From DATFQI01 sp035264365 (GTDB lineage Bacteria; Actinomycetota; Thermoleophilia; Solirubrobacterales; Solirubrobacteraceae): a stretch of 26,032 nt of DNA. Positions 14,363 through 20,506 of the stretch are shown in pieces. The stretch lies in NCBI GenBank assembly GCA_035264365.1, contig DATFQI010000415.1:1-26032 (forward strand), in the 5' to 3' direction. Position numbers and translations under genes: made by a program. The notes under the pieces are model-generated. The model worked only from the letters and a program-made list of their open reading frames with translations. It had not been told where the DNA came from and made no database searches. Numbering within the stretch: position 1 is the stretch's first letter; the number at the start of each line of letters is the position of its first letter.

Positions 14363-15457
14363 TCAGAGTTCGATCTCGATGGGTCCCTCGGGGGCGTGGA
14401 TGCAGGTGCGGATCGTCTCGCCCTGGTTGCCGTGCACCTTGCCGGAGCGCAGGTCGCGGACCTTGCCCTCGCGCAGCGTGCCGACGCACGTGTGGCAGAT
14501 GCCCTCGCGGCAGCCGAAGGGCAGCTCGAGGCCGGCCTCCTCACCCGCCACGAGGATCGGCGTGGAGCCGTCGCACTCGGTCTCGCAGTCGGAGACCTTG
14601 AAGGCGATCGTGCCGCCCTCGCCCTCCTCACCGCCGCCGATCTTGGGCTGGAAGCGCTCCATGTGCAGGCGGTCGCAGTCGCCGTGCGCCTCCCAGTGCT
14701 CGTCGAGCGCGTCGAGCATCTCGCCCGGGCCGGAGACGTAGGCCTCGCGCTCGCGCCAGTCCTCGCACAGGCGCTCGAGGTCCTCCGGCTTCAGGCGGCC
14801 GGCCTCCTTCGTGTGCTGCTCGTGCAGGCGGAAGCCGTCGTGCTGTTCGGCGAGCTCGCGCAGCTCGTCGCCGAAGATGACCTCCTCGGGCGTGCGCGCG
14901 GAGTGCAGGAGGACGACGTCGTCGAGCGCGTTCCGGTGCTCCAGGCTGCGGATCATGCTCATGATCGGGGTGATCCCGCTGCCCGCGGAGACGAACAGCA
15001 GCTTGTCCGGGAGCTCGTCGGGCAGCACGAAGTCGCCCTCGACGCCGCCGAGCGAGATGATCGAGCCCGGCCGCCCGCGGCGCACCAGGTGCGGCGAGAC
15101 GACGCCCTCGTCGACGTTCTTGACGGTGATCGAGATGCAGCCGTCGGGGCGCTCGGGGTCGCTCGTGAGCGAGTAGGCGCGCCAGTGGCGGCGGCCCTGG
15201 ATGTCCAAGCCGACGCGCAGGTACTGGCCCGGGTCGTGGCCCTCCCACTGGTAGCCCGGCTTGATCAGGACGGTCGCGGCGTCCGGCGTCTCGGCCTCGA
15301 TCGACTCGACCCGCCCGCGCAGCTCGCGCGTGGACCAGAGCGGGTTGATCAGCTCGAGGTAGTCGTCGGGGAGCAGGGGCGTGGTGAGCGCGCCGATCAC
15401 GTTGAGCAGCTTGCGCTGGATCCGCGGGACCTTGGGTCGTGCGCCCCTCTCAGCCAC
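14363..15457 (-). CDS. Flavin/2Fe-2S ferredoxin reductase, electron donor to the desaturase (Rv3230c-like)
   Basis: 364 residues from a GTG at 15457. It has an FAD-binding ferredoxin-reductase domain with RAYSLTS (93-99), an NAD(P)-binding domain starting with GSGITP (159-164), and a C-terminal plant-type ferredoxin domain whose cluster ligands Cys316, Cys321, Cys324 and Cys352 are all present. This arrangement matches mycobacterial Rv3230c, which passes NADPH electrons to DesA3; the gene order is also the same. About 45 N-terminal residues before the flavin domain ('LLNVIGALTTPLLPDDYLELINPLW') are typical of this subgroup. The gene has a leaderless-type -10 (TACGTT) and an inverted repeat just upstream. 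Confidence 0.93.
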   Translation of the reverse strand: MAERGARPKVPRIQRKLLNVIGALTTPLLPDDYLELINPLWSTRELRGRVESIEAETPDAATVLIKPGYQWEGHDPGQYLRVGLDIQGRRHWRAYSLTSDPERPDGCISITVKNVDEGVVSPHLVRRGRPGSIISLGGVEGDFVLPDELPDKLLFVSAGSGITPIMSMIRSLEHRNALDDVVLLHSARTPEEVIFGDELRELAEQHDGFRLHEQHTKEAGRLKPEDLERLCEDWREREAYVSGPGEMLDALDEHWEAHGDCDRLHMERFQPKIGGGEEGEGGTIAFKVSDCETECDGSTPILVAGEEAGLELPFGCREGICHTCVGTLREGKVRDLRSGKVHGNQGETIRTCIHAPEGPIEIEL

Positions 15458-15463
15458 GGCGGA

Positions 15464-15469
15464 AACGTA
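15464..15469 (-). promoter_or_regulatory. Leaderless -10 element for the reductase-desaturase operon
   Basis: Minus-strand TACGTT fits TANNNT, first T 12 bases before the GTG at 15457, with no Shine-Dalgarno in between. This also supports the GTG as the true start. Confidence 0.5.
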
Positions 15470-15483
15470 ACATCAAACGATGT
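15470..15483. promoter_or_regulatory. Candidate repressor operator upstream of the desaturase operon
   Basis: ACATC (15470-15474), AAAC spacer, GATGT (15479-15483): perfect 5-bp-arm inverted repeat in an unusually AT-rich patch, immediately upstream of the -10 element and so within the -10/-35 spacer. The word AAACG also repeats at 15463-15467 and 15475-15479, 12 bases apart. The placement suggests a repressor; bacterial desaturase operons are often under TetR- or GntR-type fatty-acid sensors (for example DesT in Pseudomonas). No candidate repressor is adjacent. Confidence 0.45.
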
Positions 15484-15520
15484 AATGGTCGTGTGCGGCG
15501 CAACACTTCGCGGACCTGTT

Positions 15521-15526
15521 TACCGT
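15521..15526 (+). promoter_or_regulatory. Leaderless -10 element for the lipase remnant
   Basis: TACCGT fits TANNNT, first T 13 bases before the ATG at 15534. This favours that ATG over the in-frame GTG at 15525, which lies inside the element. Confidence 0.45.
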
Positions 15527-15533
15527 GGTTCGC

Positions 15534-15905
15534 ATGCGCCCAATCCTCGTCGTCGTCGCCCTCCTCACCGCGCTGATCGCGCCGGCTGCAGCGGGCGCGG
15601 CGCCGCCCCCGCCGGGCGCCAACGTGCGCTGCGCGCCGACCGCGGCGCATCCCTACCCGGTGGTGCTCGTGCACGGCACGTTCGAGAACCGCTTCGACAA
15701 CTGGCAGGCGATGTCGCCGGCGCTCAAGGCGGCGGGCTACTGCGTCTACGCGCTCGACTACGGCGCCCGCAACGTCTGCCCGAACGACACCTCCGAGCAC
15801 CTGCGGGTCCCGTACGACCGGCCGGCGATCGCCATCACGCTGCACGCCCTCGGGCGCTCCGGCCCGGCCGACCCGGGCTTCCGCCCCGCCTGCACGACCT
15901 TCTGA
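15534..15905 (+). CDS. Secreted lipase/esterase with internal deletion, probably inactive
   Basis: 123 residues from the ATG at 15534. A signal peptide (charged Met-Arg, 'ILVVVALLTALIAP', AAAGAA cleavage region) is followed by the oxyanion-hole strand of class-2-type lipases, 'YPVVLVHGTFENRFDNW', then 'YCVYALDYGA'. The sequence then jumps to 'RNVCPNDTSEHLRVPYDRPAIAITLHALG', which is the C-terminal end of the same family, including the region of the catalytic histidine. The nucleophile elbow (GHSQGG-like) and the catalytic acid, which should lie in roughly 150 residues between them, are missing, all in frame. Full-length relatives are about 280-300 residues (from memory of the family). It is either a decaying gene, a real deletion product or an assembly collapse. 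Confidence 0.65.
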   Translation: MRPILVVVALLTALIAPAAAGAAPPPPGANVRCAPTAAHPYPVVLVHGTFENRFDNWQAMSPALKAAGYCVYALDYGARNVCPNDTSEHLRVPYDRPAIAITLHALGRSGPADPGFRPACTTF

Positions 15906-15914
15906 GGCGGGCCG

Positions 15915-16961
15915 CTACGGCAGGATGAGGTGGCTGTCGCCGAACTCGTGCCAGAGATAGCCGTGCGCGAGCGCCTCGGCGTAGCTCGCGGCGAGCAGCT
16001 CCGAGCCGGCGACGGCCTCCAGCAGCTGCAGGTGCGAGGCCTCGGGCTCGTGCCAGCCCGTGATCAGCCCGTCGACCGCGTGCAGGCCGCGCTCGGGGGT
16101 GACGACGAGCCGGGTCCAGCCCTCGCCGGCGACGACGGTGCCGTCGTCGGCGGCGACGGTCTCCAGCGCCCGCACGGCCGTGGTGCCGACGGCGACGACC
16201 CGGCCGCCCCACCAGCGGACGGCGTTGACGAGCCGGGCGGTCTGATCCGGCACCCGGTAGCGCTCGGGGTAGGGCGCCTCGCCGCGCTCGAGCGAGGAGA
16301 CGCCGGTGTGCAGGGTCAGCGGCGCGATCAGCACGCCGCGGGCCGCGCAGGTCGTGACCAGCTCGGGCGTGAACGGGCGGCCCGCGCTCGGCATCTCGGC
16401 GCTTCCCGGATCGGTGGCGAAGACGGTCTGGTAGTGCTCGAGCGGCCACTCGCGCGGGACGTACCCGTAGCGGATCGGGTGGCCGTGGGCGGCGAGGAAC
16501 TCGCGCAGCGGTGCCGGTCCGTGGATTCGGGCGAGCCACAGCCGGGTGCCGCCGGCGTAGGGCGCGACGAGCTCGACGTCGGTCTGGCCGGGGAGCGCGA
16601 CCCGCTCGCCCGCGGCGGCGCCGCGGTGGGGGCGGGCGCCGTCGGCCGAGCGCAGCTCGACGATCCACCAGCTCCCGTGCAGCTCGAGGTCCGGCGCGGC
16701 GGTCGCGAAGCGCAGCTCGACGCGCTCGCCGCGCCGGCCGAGCGTGCCGGGCACGGCCGCGGGCAGCGTCGCGGAGACGTTGACCACCAGCAGGTCGCCG
16801 GCGCGCAGGTGCGCCGGCAGGTCGCGGAAGGTCGCGTGCTCGAGCGCGCCGGTGCCGCGCTCGCCGACGAGCAGGCGCACCTCGTCGCGAGCGAGCCCGC
16901 GCGCCTCCGGCGGGGCGGTCGCGTGGTTCGCGGGCGGGAGCTGGAAGGCGGGCGCGTTCAC
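15915..16961 (-). CDS. QueA-like S-adenosylmethionine:tRNA ribosyltransferase-isomerase family protein
   Basis: 348 residues from a GTG at 16961. Family hallmarks: 'DLLVVNVSATLPAAVPG' (where QueA has NNTKVIPAR), 'EHYQTVFATDPGSAEMPSAGRPFTPELV', 'APLTLHTGVSSLE' (QueA: LHVGLGTF), 'VVAVGTTAVRALE' and the C-terminal 'EFGDSHLIL'. QueA adds the epoxycyclopentane ring to preQ1 in tRNA during queuosine synthesis. Several conserved stretches are altered, the sequence is on the divergent actinobacterial side of the family, and no tgt or preQ1 gene is nearby, so the actual reaction is uncertain. The GTG overlaps the stop of the upstream SDR by 4 bases (GTGA), so both are made together. Confidence 0.85.
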   Translation of the reverse strand: MNAPAFQLPPANHATAPPEARGLARDEVRLLVGERGTGALEHATFRDLPAHLRAGDLLVVNVSATLPAAVPGTLGRRGERVELRFATAAPDLELHGSWWIVELRSADGARPHRGAAAGERVALPGQTDVELVAPYAGGTRLWLARIHGPAPLREFLAAHGHPIRYGYVPREWPLEHYQTVFATDPGSAEMPSAGRPFTPELVTTCAARGVLIAPLTLHTGVSSLERGEAPYPERYRVPDQTARLVNAVRWWGGRVVAVGTTAVRALETVAADDGTVVAGEGWTRLVVTPERGLHAVDGLITGWHEPEASHLQLLEAVAGSELLAASYAEALAHGYLWHEFGDSHLILP

Positions 16962-17644
16962 GCGGCCGCCCCGATCAGCTCCGCGACGCGGTAGCGGCCG
17001 CTCGGCCGGTCGCCCTCGATCAGCGCGAGCAGCCCGGGCACGCTCTCCGACGGCTCCGGCCGGTCGGAGATGTCCTCGCCCGGGAACGCGTCCTGGTGCA
17101 TGCGGGTGCGCATGTCGCCGGGGTCGACGGCGTAGATCCGCAGCGCCGGGTGCTCGGCGGCGAGGATCGCGGTGAGCTGCTCCAAGGCGGCCTTCGAGGA
17201 GCCGTAGCCGCCCCAGCCGGGATAGGGCTCGACGGCGGCGTCGGAGGTCACGTTGAGGATCCGCCCGCCCGCGGGCAGCCGCGTGACGGCGACCTGCGCG
17301 AGCGCGAGCGGCGCGACCACGTTGACGCGGTAGACGTGCTCGAGCACCTCGACGGGATAGTCGGCGAGCGGCGGCTGCGGGCTCGGCCCGAGCACGCTGG
17401 CGTTGTTGACGAGCAGGTCGAGGTCCGCTCCCGCGGCCTCGATCAGGGCGGCGCGGTGGTCGGGATCGACGACGCTGCCGCGCACGGCGACGACGTCGCC
17501 CAGCTCGGCGAGCTCACGTGCGGCGGCCTCGAGCTCGCGAGCGCCGCGAGCGTCGATCACGACGCGGCGGCCGTCGCGCAGCAGGGCGCGGGTCAGCTCG
17601 AATCCGAGGCCACGGGACGCTCCGGTGACGATGGCGGTGGGCAT
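16958..17644 (-). CDS. Short-chain dehydrogenase/reductase
   Basis: 228 residues from the ATG at 17644. TGASRGLG at 7-14, NNAS in place of NNAG near 89-92, 'ILNVTSDAA' with the catalytic serine/threonine and 'YGSSK' with the catalytic Tyr and Lys, then 'YAVDPGDMRTRMHQDAFPGEDISDRPEPSESVPGLLALI', a signature seen in sepiapterin-reductase/carbonyl-reductase-like SDRs. Substrate unknown; the pterin-like resemblance is interesting next to a QueA-family protein because queuosine precursors derive from GTP, but that link is speculation. First gene of a two-gene unit; a TAGCTT leaderless promoter precedes it. Confidence 0.85.
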   Translation of the reverse strand: MPTAIVTGASRGLGFELTRALLRDGRRVVIDARGARELEAAARELAELGDVVAVRGSVVDPDHRAALIEAAGADLDLLVNNASVLGPSPQPPLADYPVEVLEHVYRVNVVAPLALAQVAVTRLPAGGRILNVTSDAAVEPYPGWGGYGSSKAALEQLTAILAAEHPALRIYAVDPGDMRTRMHQDAFPGEDISDRPEPSESVPGLLALIEGDRPSGRYRVAELIGAAA

Positions 17645-17651
17645 GACCCGC

Positions 17652-17657
17652 AAGCTA
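17652..17657 (-). promoter_or_regulatory. Leaderless -10 element for the SDR-QueA-like operon
   Basis: Minus-strand TAGCTT fits TANNNT, first T 13 bases before the ATG at 17644, with no Shine-Dalgarno. One of the best matches in the window. Confidence 0.5.
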
Positions 17658-17690
17658 GGCGCGGCCAGGTCCCGGTTCCCAGCGGCAATT

Positions 17691-17702
17691 GGTCCTAGGA
17701 CC
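17691..17702. promoter_or_regulatory. Perfect 12-bp palindrome, candidate response-regulator box
   Basis: GGTCCTAGGACC is a perfect palindrome in the 89-bp gap between the SDR start and the response-regulator stop. Its centre lies about 52 bases upstream of the predicted transcription start of the SDR-QueA-like unit, the usual spot for an activator site. The dyad of GG-CC half-sites around a TA centre is similar in style to the DosR/NarL-family boxes, and the neighbouring genes encode such a pair. Confidence 0.45.
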
Positions 17703-17733
17703 GCGCCTGCAGGGCTCACGGCAACGGCGCGGG

Positions 17734-18393
17734 CTACGCCCCCGGCCCGTCGGGAGCCAGCCCCGCGCGCACCGCGAACACGGCGGCCGAGGTCCGATCG
17801 GGCACGCCGAGCTTGAACAGGACGTGCCCCACGTGCGTCTTGACGGTCTTCTCCGCGATCCCGAGCTCCAGGGCGATCCGCTTGTTGGAGAACCCCCGCC
17901 CGATCAGCCCGAGCACCTCGCGCTCGCGGCGCGTGAGCGACTCGCCGGGGGCCTCCCCCGGCGGGGACGCGAGCGAGTCGAGCAGGCGGGCGGCCACGCC
18001 GGGATCGAGCAGAGCCTCGCCGGCGGCCGCGGCGCGGACTGCGCGGGCGATCTCCTGCGGCTGCGCGTTCTTGAGCAGGTAGCCCGCGGCGCCGGCCTGC
18101 ACGGCCGGGAGCAGCTTGCCGTCGTCGGTGAAGCTCGTGAGCACGATCACGCGCGCGGCGGGCAGCCGCCGGCGCAGCTCGCGCATCGCGCCGACGCCGT
18201 CGAGCCGCGGCATCACGAGGTCCATCAGGATCACGTCGGGCCGCAGCCGCTCGGCGGCGGCGACGCCCTCGTGGCCGTCGGCGGCCTCCCCGGCCACTTC
18301 GATCCCGTCCTGCAGCTCGAGGTAGGTGCGCAGTCCCTCGCGCACGACGGCGTGGTCGTCGACGAGCAGGACGCGGATCGGCCCGTCAGCCAC
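17734..18393 (-). CDS. NarL/LuxR-family response regulator
   Basis: 219 residues from a GTG at 18393. The receiver domain (6-122) has acidic Asp12-Asp13, phospho-acceptor Asp58 in 'ILMDLVMP', Thr86 and Lys108 ('GYLLKNA'). The DNA-binding domain (about 150-212) is a LuxR-type four-helix bundle: 'LTRREREVLGLIGRGFSNKRIALELGIAEKTVKTHVGHVLFKLGV'. The gene overlaps the upstream histidine kinase by 8 bp, so the two are a cognate pair. Likely targets include its own neighbourhood, such as the palindrome just beyond its 3' end (inference). Confidence 0.93.
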   Translation of the reverse strand: MADGPIRVLLVDDHAVVREGLRTYLELQDGIEVAGEAADGHEGVAAAERLRPDVILMDLVMPRLDGVGAMRELRRRLPAARVIVLTSFTDDGKLLPAVQAGAAGYLLKNAQPQEIARAVRAAAAGEALLDPGVAARLLDSLASPPGEAPGESLTRREREVLGLIGRGFSNKRIALELGIAEKTVKTHVGHVLFKLGVPDRTSAAVFAVRAGLAPDGPGA

Positions 18394-19528
18394 CGGGCGC
18401 CTCCAGCCGCACGGTGGTCCCCGCGCCCGGCACGGAGCGGATCGAAAGCGTGCCGCCGAGCCGCTGCGCGCGCTCCTCCATCGAGGTCAGGCCGAGCCGC
18501 CGCGAGCGCAGCTCGGGCTCGGCGGGGTCGAAGCCCGCGCCGTCGTCGGTGACCTCGAGCTCCAGGCGCCCGTCGTGGCGGGCGAGCCGGAGGCCGAGCC
18601 GCTGCGGCGCCGCGTGCCGGATCGCGTTCTGCAGCGCCTCCTGCGCGACCCGGAGGATCTCGCGGTCGCGCGCGCCGCTGCCCGCGCCGGCGGAGACGGC
18701 ATCGTCGATGTCGACCTCGATCTCGACGTGGTGCAGCCGCCGCAGCATCTCGGCGTGCTTGCGCAGCGCGCCGCACAGCCCGTCGCGCTCGAGCTCGGGC
18801 GGCCGCAGCTCGAGGATCAGCGAGCGCAGCTCCTCGAGCGCCTCGCCGGCGAGCCCGCGCAGCCGCTCGAGGCTCGCGCGCGCGGCGTCGGGATCGCGGG
18901 CGAGCTGCTCGCCAGCCGCCTCCGCCGTGAGCACGAGGCTGAAGAGCTTCTGGCTGACTGCGTCATGGAGCTCGAGCGCGAGCCGGTTGCGCGCCTCGAG
19001 CATCGACAGCTCGCGGCTGCGCTCGTAGAGGCCGGCGTTGGCGATCGCGATCGCGGCATGCGCGGCGAGCAGCTCGATCACCGCCTGGTCGGCTGCGTCG
19101 AAGGCCTCGCCGGTCTCCTTCTCGGTCAGGTAGAAGGCGCCGATCACGCCCTCCGGAGCGACGATCGGCACGCCCAGGAACGAGCGCATGTCCGGATGCC
19201 GCGACGGCCACCAGCCGCGGAAGCGCGGGTGCCGGTGGATGTCCTCGGTCATGTACGGCTCGCTCGTCTCGATCATCGCCGCGAGCATGCCGTGGCGGCG
19301 CGGGAGCGGACCGAGCGAGGCGATCAGCTCGTCGCTCATGCCCGCCACCAGGAAGCGGGTGAAGCCGCCCTCGCCGTCCGGCGTCCCGAGCGCCGCGTAG
19401 CGCGCGCCGGCCAGCTCGCGCGCGGAGTCGACGAGCTGCTGGAGCACGTCCTCGACCGAGCGCTGCGCGGCGACCGCCAGCACCGCGTCGCTGACCGCAC
19501 GCAGCGCCGGGTTGAGCGGATCGGCCAT
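18386..19528 (-). CDS. GAF-domain sensor histidine kinase (DosS/NarL-type, HisKA_3)
   Basis: 380 residues, no membrane segment. The GAF domain (about 25-170) contains 'ARYAALGTPDGEGGFTRFLVAGM', 'EDIHRHPRFRGWWPSRHPDMRSFLGVPI' and 'GAFYLTEKETGEAF', closely matching the GAF-A pattern of mycobacterial DosS/DosT. Those bind heme through a histidine; the HP..RHPDMR stretch keeps histidines (98, 100 and 111) that might serve, though I cannot assign the ligand. The HisKA_3 dimerisation domain carries phospho-acceptor His188 ('ALELHDAVSQ') and the HATPase domain has 'EALQNAIRHA' and 'DDGAGFD'. A TATCGT leaderless promoter precedes the ATG. It may sense oxygen, redox or NO; only the family resemblance supports that. 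Confidence 0.92.
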   Translation of the reverse strand: MADPLNPALRAVSDAVLAVAAQRSVEDVLQQLVDSARELAGARYAALGTPDGEGGFTRFLVAGMSDELIASLGPLPRRHGMLAAMIETSEPYMTEDIHRHPRFRGWWPSRHPDMRSFLGVPIVAPEGVIGAFYLTEKETGEAFDAADQAVIELLAAHAAIAIANAGLYERSRELSMLEARNRLALELHDAVSQKLFSLVLTAEAAGEQLARDPDAARASLERLRGLAGEALEELRSLILELRPPELERDGLCGALRKHAEMLRRLHHVEIEVDIDDAVSAGAGSGARDREILRVAQEALQNAIRHAAPQRLGLRLARHDGRLELEVTDDGAGFDPAEPELRSRRLGLTSMEERAQRLGGTLSIRSVPGAGTTVRLEAPGG

Positions 19529-19535
19529 GCGCTCG

Positions 19536-19541
19536 ACGATA
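19536..19541 (-). promoter_or_regulatory. Leaderless -10 element for the histidine kinase gene
   Basis: Minus-strand TATCGT fits TANNNT, first T 13 bases before the ATG at 19528. The heptamer ATAACCG overlapping it on the plus strand (19539-19545) recurs at 19554-19560 over the NAD kinase element. Confidence 0.5.
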
Positions 19542-19552
19542 ACCGGGGCGGG

Positions 19553-19558
19553 TATAAC
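19553..19558 (+). promoter_or_regulatory. -10-like element for NAD kinase
   Basis: TATAAC, within GGGTATAACCG, starts 14 bases before the ATG at 19567. It is AT-rich against a GC background and no Shine-Dalgarno follows, so a leaderless or nearly leaderless transcript is likely. Confidence 0.45.
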
Positions 19559-19566
19559 CGTCCGCC

Positions 19567-20460
19567 ATGGACGACCGCTTCGACCGCATCGGACTCGCGG
19601 TGCACCCCCGGCGCGAGCTGGACAACGCGCTCGCGACCGTGCGCGACTGGGCCGAGCGCCAGAACGCCGAGGTCGTGCAGATCGCGTCGCTCGAGCGCGA
19701 GGTGGCGCCGCCCGGTGACGCCGCCGGCTGCGACCTCGCGATCGCGCTCGGCGGCGACGGCACCACGCTCGCGGCGCTGCACGCCGCCGCGCCGGCCGGC
19801 CGGCCCGTCCTCGGCGTCGCCTGCGGCAGCCTCGGCGCGCTGACCTCGGTGACCGCCGCCAAGCTCGACGACGCGCTGGACCGCGTCGCGGCCGGCGACT
19901 GGACGCCGCGCCCGCTGCCCGCGCTGCGCGCCGAGGCCGACGGGGCCGACGGGGCCGAGCCGCTGCACGCGCTCAACGACCTAGTGCTCGTCCGGGCCGG
20001 AGCGGGACAGGTGATGGTCGAGGTGACCGTGGACGACGAGCGCTTCGTGGGCTTCGGCGGCGACGGCATCGTGGCGGCCACGCCGCTCGGGTCGACCGCC
20101 TACACGCTGGCCGCGGGCGGCCCGATGATCGCTCCGGGCGGCAACGCGCTCGTGCTGACCCCGCTGTCGCCGCACGGCGGCGTCTGCCCGCCGCTCGTCG
20201 CGAGCGACGCGAACGAGGTCGCGGTCACGCTCTATCCCGGTAACGGCGGCGCGCGCGTCGAGGTCGACGGCCAGATCAGCGCGGAGCTCGACCGGCTCGA
20301 GCCCGTCACGTTCTCGCTGCGCCTGGAGCCCGGCTTCGCGACGCTCGTGTCGCTCGGCGAGGACGAGTCGCTGATCGCCGGCCTGCGCCGGCGGCGGATC
20401 CTGATCGACTCCCCGCGCATGGTCGTGCGCGACGAGCGCGAGGCCGCCAAGCCCCACTGA
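19567..20460 (+). CDS. nadK: NAD kinase
   Basis: 297 residues. NAD kinase phosphorylates NAD to NADP using ATP or polyphosphate and sets the cell's NADP pool. The GGDGT motif is at 62-66 ('AIALGGDGTTLAALH'), the NAD-binding 'ALNDLVL' (NE/D motif) around 135-141, and the glycine-rich 'GDGIVAATPLGSTAYTLAAGGPMI' near 160-183; 'LTPLSPHGG' and 'VEVDGQ' are also family features. Length is normal. It diverges from the histidine kinase across a 38-bp gap. The gene's stop codon is immediately followed by a REP-like palindrome, which may end or protect its mRNA. Confidence 0.95.
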   Translation: MDDRFDRIGLAVHPRRELDNALATVRDWAERQNAEVVQIASLEREVAPPGDAAGCDLAIALGGDGTTLAALHAAAPAGRPVLGVACGSLGALTSVTAAKLDDALDRVAAGDWTPRPLPALRAEADGADGAEPLHALNDLVLVRAGAGQVMVEVTVDDERFVGFGGDGIVAATPLGSTAYTLAAGGPMIAPGGNALVLTPLSPHGGVCPPLVASDANEVAVTLYPGNGGARVEVDGQISAELDRLEPVTFSLRLEPGFATLVSLGEDESLIAGLRRRRILIDSPRMVVRDEREAAKPH

Positions 20461-20491
20461 CGCAAGAAAGGTGTCAGGCACCTTTCTTGCG
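20461..20491. repeat. REP-like palindrome 1
   Basis: CGCAAGAAAGGTG (20461-20473), 5-base spacer TCAGG, CACCTTTCTTGCG (20479-20491): perfect 13-bp-arm inverted repeat starting on the base after the NAD kinase stop codon. Its AT-rich stem is foreign to the surrounding GC-rich DNA. A near-identical copy follows 44 bp later. GGTGTC-type palindromes of this kind are dispersed intergenic repeats in many bacteria (from memory), so it is likely a REP-type element. It has no T-tail of an intrinsic terminator. Confidence 0.75.
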
Positions 20492-20506
20492 TGAGAGGAT
20501 CGCCGC

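Noticed and set aside
15915..16961. Naming the gene queA outright
   Set aside because: Signature stretches differ from QueA and no queuosine partner is present, so only the family is claimed.
4274..19556. Recurrent GGGTA before starts as a stress-sigma (SigF/SigB) -10 box
   Set aside because: No GTTT-type -35 at proper spacing was found at the sites I checked; the simpler reading is a TA-based -10 in GC-rich DNA.
20461..20491. Intrinsic terminator after NAD kinase
   Set aside because: The stem is strong but no T-run follows on the plus strand; it may still affect mRNA ends.
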